Source: Lepiota brunneoincarnata (taxonomy: Eukaryota; Basidiomycota; Agaricomycetes; Agaricales; Agaricaceae). Taken from it: DNA of 64,000 nucleotides. Of the stretch, positions 22,358 through 34,881 are shown in pieces; within the stretch, counting starts at the first letter, position 1, and each line of letters begins with the position of its first letter. The notes under the pieces were generated by a model. The model did not search any database. It was not told the DNA's origin and saw only the letters and a program-made list of their open reading frames with translations. A program made the translations under genes and the position numbers. The stretch is taken from contig JAEBUN010000050.1 in the NCBI GenBank assembly GCA_023014365.1, forward strand, positions 62,001 to 126,000, in the 5' to 3' direction.

Positions 22358-24637
22358 TCATGTCTCCATCGCCACCATCGACATACCCATACCGACTAGC
22401 CCCTCACTTGCGTTCACATTCCCATTCAGGCCCCTGCGTCCACTGACAAGCTCCCTCGGGCGCCCCCTCTCCTCCTGGATACCCATACCGATACTACTCA
22501 TCTCGCCTTCCACACTTCCGCCACTCGCAATAGGACTTAGGCTTCCCTCAGAGTCCCCTGGCTCTTGTTCAGTCTCCCGCCGCGACGGGGTCTGTCCGTC
22601 CGATTCCCCAAGCATCTCATCATCTTCAGTGGGCGGTGGCAAGGCAAATCCAAATCCAGTGGTACCGTCATCGGCAGCCTCAGTAGCAAGGACCATATCA
22701 TCTTGTACGCCAGAAAGCAAGCTGTCGCTAGCAGCGGTGCCATCGGCAGCTTCAGGAGAAGCCGATGATGCCAGGTCCGAGGACGTTGACATAGGTGGGT
22801 TTCCCGATCGGTAGGCTTTAAGTTCCTGCTCGAGTTCACGGTTGCGCGAGCCCTGTGCTGTGACTAGTTGCTGAAGGTATCTGAAGCAAAAAGGTTAAAC
22901 GAGGCGGGAAAAGAGATGAATTGTAAACATACCGAATATATTCAACACTCTTTCTGAGAATCATGCCTTTGTTGGCTTTTACGACGCCTCCTTCACTACC
23001 AGCCGTGGGTGTAGACCCTTCCTCTTCCTTCTTCAAACCAGGAACCGTTTCACCGGGTGAAATAGGTGATAACAGCTGATCGTCCAGGTTCGGGTTATTA
23101 TTCGCATTACCTGAAAAGGAGGGGGGACTCGATAAAACGGAAAGATAAGCAAGTAAGGAAAAGATAACTTACCAACGTCGAGCATACACTCTGGAATCAA
23201 TGTGGCCAATTCGGTGATCTTCTCATTAATGTTATCCCTCCGCCTTCTTTCTACTGCATTATGCGACTCTCTCCTTCTGCGCCTTTTTTCGTTTGCGATA
23301 GCCGCCTGCTTCTCGGCAGCAGACTGTGCCTGAGACACTACATTGACACCCTGAGCACCTTGAGGCGTGCCTACAACCGCATGGGAATGGGGTGGGGACA
23401 TCCCGAGTCCTAAACCGTTGATCCCATTGACGATGGTCCCATTGGAACCAATACTCGAAGAGAGGCTGAGATGACCATGGGGAGGATCTTTCGGCACACT
23501 TCCGGCACCACCCAGCTGGGGAATGCCATGCCCGTGCGAGAGTGAATGCGATAGTGGAGGTAGATGCATATCAGTAGGTGAGCCAAGTGAGAAGGGAGTG
23601 TACCCCTGATGCGAGTGCGAGTGTGAATGTGAGTGAGAATGCGGATGCGAATGCGAGTGCAAGGGGTGCGCATGAGAGTGGATGGAGTCCGGGGTGGGAA
23701 GAGAGAAATCGGATGCAGACGAGTGCGAGTTCATGAACCAGCCTTGGCTCCCACTGAGCGGACTGCCGATGTTTCCACCATTGATCCCGCCACCCAGGCT
23801 TGCAGCCATGCGGTGATGGGTGTGTGAGCCAGGGATGACGATGGCCTGCGGACGGGCACCGTGTGGTGGAGGGGACGTACTGCTGACGCTGTTGTTTCTG
23901 CGCGTGCGTGTGGTGCGTGCAGGCCCTGGCCCACCGCCACTGGAGGGTGGGCGGGAACGCGACCTGGATCTGCTGTTGGGATGATGGGGATGGCCGGACT
24001 GATGGTGTGTCGGGGAGGGAGTGTGCCTGTTAAAGTGAGCCGAGGGGAAACTAGAGGGTGGGTGGCCCTGCTGAGTTTGGTCCTGACCCTGTGGAGGGTC
24101 CGGATGGGGCTCATAGCGCATGGAGGAATTGAGAGCGGGCAAGGTGGAATTGAAGCCGGGCGGAGGGTCATGGGGGAAGGCGGAAGCCGTGGAGGAGGCG
24201 GAGGATGCGAGAGGAGGCTGGTTTTGTTGGGGAGCGGTGGGCGCGGAGATGTCAAAGATATTGTGGGGACGATGGTACGCAGAATCATCATAAGCAGCTG
24301 CAGCAGCAGCGGCGGCGGCGGCTGCGACAGCGACAGCCCTGTTTGGCTGGTGCTGAGAATCGGAGTTGGGTCTGTCGATTAGCGAGGCAAGCTCGTCGTC
24401 AAAGTCGAGGGCACCCGAGTCAGCGGCGGGGAACTTGCGGAAGGGATCGGGGATGTAAGAGTGGTGGTGGTTCATGCCGACGGCAAAGAGGTCGTGCTGC
24501 TGCTGTTGTTGCTGCTGCTGCTGTTGTTGTTGTTGCTGTGAGGGCGGCGGAGAGGTGTTGTGGTTGTCTGATGCTGGGGACGGCAGTTGGAAGCCTTTCT
24601 GTCTGACCTGAGGCTCGTACTGCGAGAAGAAGGACAT
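22358..24637 (-). CDS. bHLH-leucine zipper transcription factor
   Basis: Three exons (23173-24637, 22933-23110 and 22358-22880) splice cleanly into an intact protein of about 721 residues. The N-terminal 440 residues are disordered, with a polyglutamine tract near residue 35, a polyalanine tract, many Pro/Ser residues and a Ser-His-rich repeat around 320-345. The basic region at about 450-470 reads RRESHNAVERRRRDNINEK and carries the His, Glu and Arg residues that contact CANNTG E-boxes. Helix 1 is followed by a loop of roughly 45 residues encoded by exon 2. Helix 2 (KANKGMILRKSVEYIRYLQQ) runs into a short zipper (SRNRELEQELKAYR). The acidic C-terminus is Ser/Glu-rich. It resembles USF-type rather than SREBP-type factors, because the basic region lacks the diagnostic Tyr. 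It likely acts in the nucleus as a dimer. Target genes are unknown. Confidence 0.93.
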
Positions 24638-27600
24638 CGTCGTCGATGAGTTTCTGCTGTGCCCCCTTTCTCCTCATATCCTATCATCTCAAACTGTCCC
24701 ACGCACCAGCTATATCATACGATCTCTGGGGTCCTCAGATCTCGATCTCACAAACACGCACAAATAGCCTTCTATCTCCGCATCTGCCTTTACCCCGCAT
24801 TCCCCCAATTCACATGCATCCAATCCATCCCAACACTTCCCTCTCACACGTAACCCCCATCTCCCCAGTGTCACACCCCATACCCATCGCTCTGTCGTCT
24901 ACGGCAACCAAGCCGTGCCCCCGTCCTCCCCCACCATGCCTGATTCAGGGCCATCAACTCCACAATTATCTCCAATACATTCATAACGAAAAAGCCGGAG
25001 AAGGCTGTGAAGCCCGACGTTGAATAGCAACACACACACACAGTGTGATAAGATTCCAGCAGCTTATCCCACTTGCCATAAGTAATTGCATGCCCTTGCA
25101 CCCGTTGCTCTATAGTCCCCAGGGTCAACTTCCCCTCTGCCAAGTCTGGAGCCCCTTTTCTCCTCGGCAATCCCTTCTACCCCCCGGGATCCTGGAAGAG
25201 ATATAACCAAGAGAAAAAAGGAAGCCAATATAATGACGTTGGCTCCTCCCCTCCCCTCCCCTCCCCTTTAGGGTAGCCATCGAAAGCTAAGCATCCTCCA
25301 AAAGAATCCAACGGGCGACGCGAACCTGCGTTTCAGAGCCGCTGAGGAAATAGTGACGAACGTAAGTGATGCTGATTGTCAGAGAGACACCGAGGCCGAT
25401 AAGGGAGGAGGGGAAGGAAAGGGCGCCAAGAATTCTCCGATTCGTAGCAACTGCCGCAAGCACGAATGAGAGAGAAGGCCAGAGCAAAAAAAAAAAATCT
25501 GTCGCCCAAGCATCATCATTCACTTGTCAAAACAGCTCAACAACTGCCGGGTTAGAGCCAGATCTCGGGAACCCGGAACCACCTGCTGAGAGCCAGATCC
25601 AACGGACAGCTCGAAATAACGCTCAGGAAATAACGCTCACCAGCGCCCCCCCCCCCCTCCGCCCCCTTCCTATTCCCTTCCCCGCATTTCCCGGACCGCC
25701 TTCCGCACCTTATTTCCCCCATCCACTTCAACCCCCCAATCGCAAAACGCGATAAACATAGTCCGTACCACAGCCCAACCTGAATCACCCATCCCTCCAA
25801 CCAACCGTCCATCACCCCTTTCAATATAGCTTCCCCCTCCCTCTCCCGAGACGGAAATCCTATCGGACTCGCCGCGTGGGTTCGAACATCATCATCAATC
25901 ACACTCGCGTCTTTTTTTCCCAATTCAAACCCACCATTCCCTTCTCCAATTCAGTCCAATCCAGTCGATCGGTGGGTAGGAAGGGAACTTGGTACTTGGT
26001 GCCGTCCTGTCCTGTCCTGTCCTGTCGCAACCCCCCTTCCCAACGCTGTGCGTTTATCGCTCCACACCACACACACACCCCAACTCCATAACGCGTACCG
26101 AGTTGATCAAGGCGAAATCCCATATGTAAAAAAAAAGCCAGGCCGCGGCCCCCGCAGAACATTCCATTTTTGATGGCCGGTTAAGCGGGATCCTGGGCGG
26201 TTTTCGATTGGGGAGGGGGGAATAGAATAGAATAAAATAAAATAAAATAAAATGAGATGAACAAAGCATCCGAAATCTGCCAAAAGCGGTAACGGGAAGG
26301 AAACCAGGGATTGGAACCCAGATTGGGCGCGAAGGAGGTTTCAATTGTGTTTTTAGATTGAAGTCAATGGGAAGAGAATGGGTAATGCGCGTTGCGTTTT
26401 TTGCGTGCGTGCGTGCGTGCGTCGATGCGTTGGAATCAACGGATCCTGTTTGATGGCGATGCGTTTCATATCGTAGGGTATAGGGGCCCATTTGCAATAT
26501 AGACGCGTGCATGGATGGGGGGGATGGATGACTATCAGCAGTGATCAGTGAGGGACTGTGTGTGAGAGAGAGAGACGGGTTTGATGACGATGATTAGAGT
26601 TTGTTTAGGGACGTACTAGGATACCGGGTTACAGACAGTTACATCTGCCACTACGAGCCTGCCTGCCTGCCTGCCTGTCCGTCTGTCTGTATATGCTTAT
26701 GGGGCCATGATAGCTGGATGGAGTTGGGGTGGGGTTGAGAACCCCGGAAGGGGAGAGATCATAGTGATCTATGATGGAGCAAGCACCTCTCCAACACAGA
26801 TACGATAAGGGAAAGCGTCGTCCTTCCCGCGCAAGATGGATGATGGGAAATCTCAAAGGCAATCCGTGCTCCAGTATATGGATCCTCCCCCACCCTAACA
26901 CAAGAACCCACCAAAGGATCCCGGGTAAACCACCAACGCGCCCATTCCTCCCTAATCGCCCCCCCTATCTATTATCCCACCACCGGTATTCGCGGCCTTG
27001 GGGAGAACCGATCGTCGCAACCCCCATCCCCCGCTTCGCAAGGGGAAAACCCATAACGCACCGCCACAAGAACGACGTACCAGGGCCCCCATCATATGTT
27101 TACACGATGCATACTTAGCATCCCCAACCGATACGTTCTACGACTTCCCCCCCCCCAGCATAACAACACGTCCAACAAAACCGTCCATCAAACGGACTAC
27201 CCATAAGCATGGACCACCGGAACCCATTCACGAACCTGATGGACTTGGTATGCTCCTCCCCCCCCCCAACGCAATCCATTCCGTTCTGTCCCAAAAGTGG
27301 CTATATGCAACGACAGCTGAGATCGGTTGCAACGGACGGTCGGGAACGTCGGCCAAGTTACCCAGTGGGTACCCATTCGTACATAAGCACTTTTTCCGAG
27401 ATTAGAAGGGAGCAGAAGGCGAGATAGGGGCAGGGGCGGGTAAGGCGGGCCGTCAGGTTAGCTTTGTTCCCTTCGTTTCTTTTTTTTTTTTTTTTTTCGT
27501 TCCGGGATACCCGTACCGCGGTGATGGATGGGTCCGCAGTAGGTCAAGATACTTTTTTTTTGTTTTTGGTAGCTTGGTGGGTTATCCTCCCCTGAATAGT

Positions 27601-28830
27601 AAACATGGACGGTTCGATCGCCAGCGATGACGCGCGTTCGTCCAAGTAGGGAGAGGAAGGGGTGATCTTGGAGTAATGAGGGAACGATTCGGCCGAGGTC
27701 ACAGAGAGATGGCGCGGGAGAGGGAAGAGGGAAGCCAGGAGCGGGCAAAGATGAAGGAAGGGTGTATGGGGGATAGGGTAAGGAGAGGGGGAGAGCAGGA
27801 GAGCAGGAGGGAAAGAAGGGAGAGAAGAAATCCACTACCCACAGGTTCCGCATTTATAACCGAAGGGAGAGGAGGGGGGAGGAAGGGGGAGCAGGTTTAC
27901 GTTGACGGCAGGAAAAAGAAAAAAAGAAAAAGAACAAGGCTAGAATGACACCGACCCCACACAGGAAAATTCTCATCCGAGAGTCTTATGATGATTTGAA
28001 TACCCAAAAACCCCTTCCCCCACCCCGCACACGCTCACGGGGTTACCCCCAGTTCTTAGCCAGGCCCAAAGGTGATGATACCCAACCAGTCGCGTGGAGT
28101 GGCCAGCTGATGATCCCGTGGTACATTCGGGTGATCACCTGGGCCCTATATTCGTGTTTCAAGCCCTTCATTTCGTGCGTCTGAGAATTTTCATTTTACC
28201 AAACGACAGGTTTTGCCCTTAGTGTCCGACTGAGGGCTAGAAAAGTGCAATTGCCGAGAAGTTCTGAGAAGCCACCCACACAACCCCTTCCTCCCCACGT
28301 CTCGTGCCACGCCACGGCCCTTCGGGCTGAAGTTGATTATATGGCTTGGGTTGGGTTGGGTGTGTGTGGTCGGGGGTTAGCAGGTGTAAATTGGAGTGTT
28401 TGTAATATCCTCGGTTGGTTTCTGGAGACACGGGGGGGTGTCAGATGTGCTGCTCATGTGCATCGGAGCGTTCGGAGGTGGGTGCTTTCGGCCCAAGAAT
28501 TCAAGAAGGGATCATTCCGTGTCAGGAGACTCGCTATGTCTTTCAACTAGTCACTTAGCGTGATAGGAACTTGCCGAGGATGACTTCTGGTGTCTTGCCG
28601 AGGGGTTCAAGGTGGCAAGAAAATAATGTACAATTCGCTGAGCAGTGGAGAGCTCTCTGTGAGGCTGACGCTAACCGGTCTACCGGCAGAGTTGCCCCAT
28701 AAGGAAATGCATTTCCGTCGGGTGAAAACATCAGACGATTTGTTCCCACCTCTTCACCCTCCAGCACAATCCCAATGGTATCGATCTAACCCCTCTCCAC
28801 ACACCCAGGAAACCTCCAGAGACACACAAA
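24638..28830. other. 4.2 kb divergent intergenic region with microsatellites
   Basis: This region separates the leftward bHLH gene from the rightward lipid phosphatase gene. It contains tandem short repeats: (TCCCC)n around 25240-25265, (GTCCT)n near 26005-26025, (AAAAT)n near 26230-26250, (GCGT)n near 26401-26420 and (TGCC)n near 26659-26680. It also has several C, G, A and T runs. One leftward frame at 25287-25523 encodes a hydrophobic C-terminus ending ARWILLEDA. It could be a small membrane protein, but no splice context confirms it. Long 5' regions like this are common for regulatory genes. No other gene is supported. Confidence 0.45.
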
Positions 28831-30931
28831 ATGGCTACAGCCAACGCCCCTTATCAACATGGAAGTGGTGCCCACTTCACCCTCTCCGTACCTCCTTCGG
28901 CTACTTCCTCCCGTTCTCCCTCGCCAGCACCCAGTCGAGATCACAGCGGTTTTTCAAAGTCCGTAATCAATGGAAAAGACAAGGGCGAGAGCGTCGTCGA
29001 CCTCTCGGTGGAAGGTTCGATACCTGGACGTTTGCCAATGGACGTCTACGAGGCAACGCTTCCTTGGTGGAGAGCTGTCGTCCGGCGAGCGTTGGTCAAA
29101 TCTGTGCACTGGGAGTCGAGCAGCTTAGCGAAGATGCAGGTATATGTTATATTGCTGGTGAAATCAGTGACGATCCGATTAACTGGCGTTTGATAATAGG
29201 AGAAGATTCGGACACCTTGGTTGGATGCCTATTTCGTCTACACATCCTCTCTGGGTACACACACTTTTTTCATGACCGCCCTTCCTGCGCTGTTTTTCTT
29301 TGGGTATGATGAACTCGGAAGAGGGTACGGTTCCTAGTCGCGTTTTTGCTACGTGGTAGTATGAACTTACGATGGACACTACTCAAGCCTGCTTGTAGTG
29401 CTTGCAGCTGGAGTCTACTGTTCTTCCGTCGTCAAAGACCTATTCTGTTCGCCCCGCCCATTCTCGCCGCCTGTTACGCGACTCAGTAAGGATCATTTAA
29501 CCCTATACATCTTCCACCGAGATAGACTAATAGACACCAGCCATGGGTTCCCACCACCTCGAATACGGCTTCCCTTCCACGCACTCCACCAACAGCGTCT
29601 CCATCGCTCTCTTCCTCTTTGCTCACGTTTACGATTTGGCATACCCTACCTCCCTGACCTCCCCATCGGCCATCTCCCCTACTTTATTCGCATTTCTCTC
29701 TCTTTTCTTAGCCTTCTACACCTTCTCAATTGTCTTTGGCCGTCTTTACACCGCAATGCATTCATTCACAGACTGTGCCGTAGGCGTAATCCTCGGTACG
29801 GCAATCTGGTGGGCATACAGTTCCTGGAACGGTATCCCAATCAGCTTTACCCTTCCCAACTATCTTCTTTCATCAGAAACTTCCTCCCCATACGCTTACA
29901 CGATATACCTTGGACGGGGACTAGGCCTGGATAAGTGGTTATGGACCTGGACGACGACCGGCGGGTGGGAAATTCCTCTCATTCTCGTCCCTCTATGCCT
30001 ACTCCTGGTGAACCAACATCCACAACCCGTGGATGACTGTCCGTGCTTCGAGGATGCAATTGCATTCGCAAGCGTCGTGTTTGGTGCACTCGTAGGCAAG
30101 TGGGCGATACTCAATTCAGCTATGGGCACCATTGTGGACAAGATCATTGTTATGCCTGGGAGTGGATGGGAATTGGACGCGAGTGCGACTGCTTGGGTGC
30201 AAGTTGAGAGAGGGTGGAGGGATGCTCTTGTCTGGTGGAGTGTGGCCGCACTCAAAATGACCCTCGGTGCGTTTTGTTTACCCGCTTTTAACACCTTGAA
30301 CTTTGTAAAAATCTTATACTGAACTCGCTTAAGGGATTTTGGTGATTTTCACATGGCGCCTCCTTGCGAAGTCCGCACTCCATCTCATACTCCCACCCAC
30401 CTTCCGTCTCTTTGCCCGCGCCTTCCAACTGCCGAATCGTCGTTTCTACACTCCTGCTACGGAGTACAAGTCCGTTCCTAGTGAATTCGCAGTGGGACCT
30501 CAGGGATTGGGGGTCCTACATCCTATTCCTAGTGTTATTGATTTGCCGACACAGGTTGGTGTGGGGATTGATATGGGTGAGGGCGTGGGAAGTGGGACAG
30601 GGGTCATGAGAGGGAGGGAAGTGAAAATGCGGAATGTGGGTGGAGGGGTAGGCGAGAAGTTGAATAATGGGAAGATGAGTGGGAATGGGAATGCGGGTGT
30701 GCAGTTTAAGATTGAAGATGAGGAGGGGAAGGATGGGGAGTCGGTTAAACATTATGATGCTGATGGTGCGCCATTTTTTTTCGTCTCTTCTCTCCGGGAA
30801 AGTATTGATTGTGTCTGGTAGTTTTGACAAAGGTGATAGTGTATGCGGGGATAGCGATTCTTGCGACGGAACTGCTCCCCCTGGCGTTTGAGCTGGTTGG
30901 GTTGGGCGTCAGGTCTTGGGTTGAGGTTTGA
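28831..30931 (+). CDS. LCB3: Sphingoid long-chain base-1-phosphate phosphatase
   Basis: A PAP2-superfamily membrane phosphatase of the Lcb3/Ysr3 (SGPP) type, expected in the endoplasmic reticulum, where it dephosphorylates sphingoid base phosphates. Six exons (28831-29139, 29200-29324, 29388-29485, 29541-30266, 30334-30765 and 30832-30931) join without frame errors. The three PAP2 motifs are present and span introns: KDLFCSPRP, then PSTHSTNS (Ser-Thr-His in place of Ser-Gly-His), then the Arg...His pair in FGRLYTAMHSFTD. Several hydrophobic helices surround them, and a last one (VIVYAGIAILATELLPLAF) sits near the C-terminus. A disordered Gly/Met/Lys-rich segment of about 90 residues precedes the last helix. 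I use LCB3 for the family; orthology to the yeast gene rather than to its paralogue is not tested. Confidence 0.9.
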
Positions 30932-32568
30932 ATGATGAATTGGTCTGTTGTGAACGATGTTTTTTGGGATGTTTGGCTCGATTGATGTTCATTTTTAACT
31001 CCTATACACACTCGAGATTTGTCGTTGTGATTTATCCCTTTCCAACCACTTGGATCTCATTTTTCGGTATGGATATTTACACACATGTAAAAATACGTAT
31101 TCCACGAATAATTGGCTTGCTCCTTTTTCCTATTCTTTTGCTGGTTACTTACCTTCACAACATAAATGGCTTCGGAAAGCCGGCTCTTGAAAAACGTTAA
31201 CATTAGGTCTGTCGCGGGAAGTAGGTCAAACCAACCAAGTCGATGCAAAACGTTTAGTAGTTAGTAAAGGCTAGAAGAGGGAATAGCCCGCGGTTGTCGG
31301 TGCGCACATGCATTCGGTATATGGCAAAACTGGTAATCATCTTTCAATCAGCCGCCACTCCCACACGAAAGAAGAAAGAAAAAAAAGGGTCACAACCACT
31401 AGCAGTGGGTTTCTGCCCCATAGTACCCCTCATGCTCGCAGAGGCGAGTACGAATGGGGGGGGGGGAGGGCGGATGGTCAGTGGCACTAAGTTGGTTGTT
31501 TCTTGTAGTCGGTGGGTGGGTGGCAATGAGCGTACATTCAGCAGCATGTGGGCCGGCCGGATACGACCCTCAGTGTTAGATAGATCGCTAGGATGGATCT
31601 GCTTAATGCGAGAGAAGACTCACATATGGTGGCCCATACCGTGGCTGGCCAGCGACGAGTCAAGTTGATCGCAAGGTCACGGAGGTGGATAAGGATAAAG
31701 TCGGCGATAAAAATTTACTGGTTGGGTAACCATTATTGGTCGACAAAAAACTATTCATGCAAGGGTAGTAGGATTGGCTCCCCAAAAGAGAAAAAATGAC
31801 CCAACTGGGACTTGAACCCAGAACCTGCCGGAACTATACCAGAAGCATACCCATACTGCCGTCACATTTCATCTTGCTCGTCTCCGCAAATCATGCGGGC
31901 TACTGTATAACCTTTGCACACCATGAAAATGGACCATTCTCGGGATTCGAACCACGAAGCTTCTGCAATATGTACCAGATGCTCTACCATTGAGCTATCG
32001 GATCTTGCTTAAAATAGTACACAATCGGCTGAAGAGAGCCAGGCTCATATTCAAATATCCATCTTGAAAGCACAGTGGCTATACTCAAGTAAATTTTAGG
32101 GGTTAGAAGAAATGCGGGTATGAATCGCGACAGCCGTACAACTTGGGTGGCCCGCAACTGTTGTTGAAGTCTGGGGCAGGGCTTTTTTGATGTCTGGTGA
32201 CTCGTATCACTTGCTCATGCGACTAGGGGGTTATGAGACTCCACTGTTGTGGTTTCTTTGCCAACTCTAAGGGCCCCGTTTGCGCTTTACAGCCAAGGTA
32301 AGACATCCGGTCCAGTTCGAAATATATTTTTGCAGCACAGCCGCCCGCTCTAAAAATAGAACTACGCCCCCTCCGATTTCTCCTGCCTCCTTTCCAATGT
32401 TCGCTGTGGTATCCTGAAATGACGTCATGCGAGTGCGGATCGCAAGGTATTTAATGTGAGCCTCACTCTGTTCATTTTCTTTCCAAGGTACACTCACCAT
32501 CCGAGTTACCTTCCACCGTTAATCCTTCTCACCCAGCACGTTTGTCCACAACCAACTTACCCACAACC
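30932..32568. other. Intergenic region with tRNA-like remnants
   Basis: About 1.6 kb between two rightward genes. Apart from the tRNA-like sequences annotated separately at 31798-32004, only short open frames without known motifs are present. The last 150 bp should contain the promoter of the small gene at 32569. Confidence 0.4.
31798..32004 (-). tRNA. tRNA-like pair, probably degenerate
   Basis: On the minus strand, 32004 down to 31932 is a 73-nt sequence with a tRNA-like 5' end, a D-arm (TAGCTCAATGGTAGAGC, matching an internal A box) and a perfect B box (GGTTCGAATCC), followed by TTTT. Its acceptor pairs at only four positions, and the anticodon arm has a 10-nt loop with no clear anticodon. 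About 90 nt further on, a second 3' half (31846-31798) has a fully paired T-arm, CTGGG-TTCAAGT-CCCAG, and a T6 terminator but no D-arm of its own. The 5' acceptor of the first (GATCCGA) pairs completely, with two wobbles, with the 3' end of the second (TTGGGTC). Either this is one tRNA split by insertion, or two tRNA pseudogenes. Confidence 0.35.
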
Positions 32569-33216
32569 ATGTCTCTATCTCGTCAACATTCCAGCACAAA
32601 CGAAGTCACCATCTCCCGACCTCCTCGTACACACCGCCCTCGTCGTCATAACTCCGTTTTTAAACGCACCGCATCAGTCCCCGCATCCACCTTTCATGCT
32701 ATCACCAAGTCGGCGAGCAAGGGCGCACGCACGCTAGCAACCCGTCGTCACTCGGGCTTCGAGTTTCCTTTCCCTCCGATGCTCAGAAAGTCTACAAAGA
32801 GCAATATCAATGCCTTTGCGCCCTTGCTCAAGACATTATCACGATGTTCGAGTACGAGGGCGATAATTGCGCTTCCAGGGACAGGGGATGATGAGTTTTA
32901 CTTTTCGCCGCGGGCGGTCCTGCTGACGCCCCGTGCGAGTACTATGGGCATGACTGGTGGTGTTGGAGATGATTCATATTTCCCGGTTATGATGGTGTCG
33001 CCAGTGGGCTCCTCCGGCATGAGCAGGGTTGATCGTGGGGGGTCTGGGTTGTTGATGGTGTGTTGGGAGGAGGAAGAGGTGGTGGTTGACAGTGGTAATG
33101 GGACAAGGGCCCGGAAGGATCCACCGTCGGTGTGGCTCTTACTGTTCCAGGTGGTTGCGATTGTGTTGCTGTCCGCGATGTTGTATCAGAATCTGCGAGC
33201 GTTGGGTTGGGTATGA
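32569..33216 (+). CDS. Small putative tail-anchored protein
   Basis: A single-exon frame of 215 codons starting MSLSRQHSSTNEVTISR. The first 100 residues are basic and rich in Ser, Arg and Thr. A Gly/Met-rich centre follows, then an acidic patch (WEEEEVVVD). The last 25 residues are a hydrophobic helix (SVWLLLFQVVAIVLLSAM) with a five- to ten-residue tail, the layout of a tail-anchored membrane protein. No family is recognised. Support for coding comes from frame length, clear amino-acid segregation along the protein and an ATG in a reasonable context (CAACCATGTC). The next gene upstream is the lipid phosphatase on the same strand, 1.6 kb away. Confidence 0.6.
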   Translation: MSLSRQHSSTNEVTISRPPRTHRPRRHNSVFKRTASVPASTFHAITKSASKGARTLATRRHSGFEFPFPPMLRKSTKSNINAFAPLLKTLSRCSSTRAIIALPGTGDDEFYFSPRAVLLTPRASTMGMTGGVGDDSYFPVMMVSPVGSSGMSRVDRGGSGLLMVCWEEEEVVVDSGNGTRARKDPPSVWLLLFQVVAIVLLSAMLYQNLRALGWV

Positions 33217-34881
33217 TTGTATTGCTCCTTGTGTTTTCTATACCTGTCCTGTAGTAGTTTCTTTTGTGCACTGGTAATGCATCACTCTTCCGATTTATGT
33301 GATGTTCGTTAACCCGACCAAATGGGCTCCGAGGAACATCGGCTAGAAGCCCGTCCGCAGGAGTGTGAGAGTCAAGATGTGACATGATCTGTATATGTGT
33401 ATGTATGGACAGGGACTGTGAAACCTATGCAACGTCGGGTTCTCGTACCTGGGGCGTGAGTACGTGGAGCTTTTCGGTAGAATCGTTATGAACATTTCCA
33501 CACATCGACGAAACATCTAGACCGCGTTTTTTTTTTTTTATGGTACATAGATTTGTGTGAGAAAGCATACGTCAGACGGCGGCACCGAGGGCTGCGATCA
33601 GAGGGGGTGGTATCCAGGGTTAGGAGATCTGTATGACGGTTCTAGGGTGCATAACTCGTTTTGCCTAGATGAAGGGGGGGGGGGGGGGAAGCATGGGAAG
33701 TTCTGGTGTCATTGGGGTGTTGTTCTTTGTGCTTGGCTTCTTCTCTTCGTTTCCTTCTTTTTTATTTCACCATACCGAGCTGGCAGCGGCGCCAACAAAC
33801 ACATACCGGAACCGGCAACCCTTCCCCCCCCTCTCTCTTCCCAGGCGCGAATGAGGTCCAAGGGAATGACGGTGGCGTTTCATATGCAGGGCCAACATGA
33901 AAACTGATTGGCACTTCACATTAAAATTGGTTATCAACATGACAACCCAAAGCTCACCTGAACGGCTCTCTCTCTATTTCTGTCCCCACAGGCGTTTAGG
34001 GAAGGGGGGACGGCTTTTTATGGAAATTCTCAACAATGGAACACCCCGACATGGCAAGTCGTCCCTTCCAATATGGAAACTCGTATAATTATTGAGCCCC
34101 CCCCCCCCCCCCAATCACCAAAAAAAAAAAAGAAGAACGACAAGGTGATCTCCGGTTCATCAGGCACAATAAACACCTCGGGGGGACTCTCACCCATGTC
34201 ATTCCTTCTCCCCCCCCCTTCCCCTCGCCCTGCTATGCTGCTATGATATGTGATCTCGTCGGGTTCAGATTTCTCGGCTCCTCGTTCACATCAAGACGTC
34301 CCTAACTGACCAAAAGGGTTCCAAAGGGGACCACGAAACCTCCGTGATAACGATTACAGTTTCTTTCGTATATATATATATATATATTCCCCCCGGCTTG
34401 TTCGCGTCATTGGAACCCGGCATCTTTTTGACTTTGGGGCGGAGGGGCAGTTGCCTCTCACAGCAAGTAAAATTTACTGATGTTGTTGAGCTTCGCCCCC
34501 CGTCCCCCTCTCTCCAATTCAATTCAACCCCCCCCTTCCCTCCGTTATGTACTCGTAAGGCTTAGGCTAACTACATAGCCCCGCGTCTCCCCGTTGTCGA
34601 TCACAGGCCACCTTCCCCGGCACTATAAACGAGCCAAAAAAAAAGGGCCGCTTCCCCCCCCCCCCTTTTTTTTTAAAGCCTTCCATCATCATATCACCCC
34701 ATCTTTTTTTTGTGCTGTCAGTTCCTTTTTGCCTGGGGGGCCTTGCTCTCGCTCGCTCGCTCGTTCGCTTGCTCCCTCTCAAATCCTTCCCGGTGTGTTT
34801 GGTGTCCTTGGTCTGTGGGTTTGTACTTGAAACGCTTGTTTCCACCCCCCTCCCCCTCCCCGGTGTTATCCCATTGAAATC
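33217..34881. other. Intergenic region, low complexity
   Basis: About 1.7 kb with a G run near 33676-33687, a C run near 34099-34112, a (TA)n run near 34368-34386 and a (CTCG)n run near 34748-34765. The stretch from 34480 on is C-rich and may be the 5' leader of the gene starting at 34882. I see no gene in it. Confidence 0.45.

Noticed and set aside
23731..24291. Pro/Thr-rich minus-strand frame overlapping the bHLH gene
   Set aside because: A frame-shifted shadow of the low-complexity N-terminus of the bHLH protein.
25287..25523. Possible small membrane protein on the minus strand
   Set aside because: The hydrophobic end looks protein-like, but it lies beside a poly-T/A run and has no splice or family support; kept only as a remark in the gap entry.
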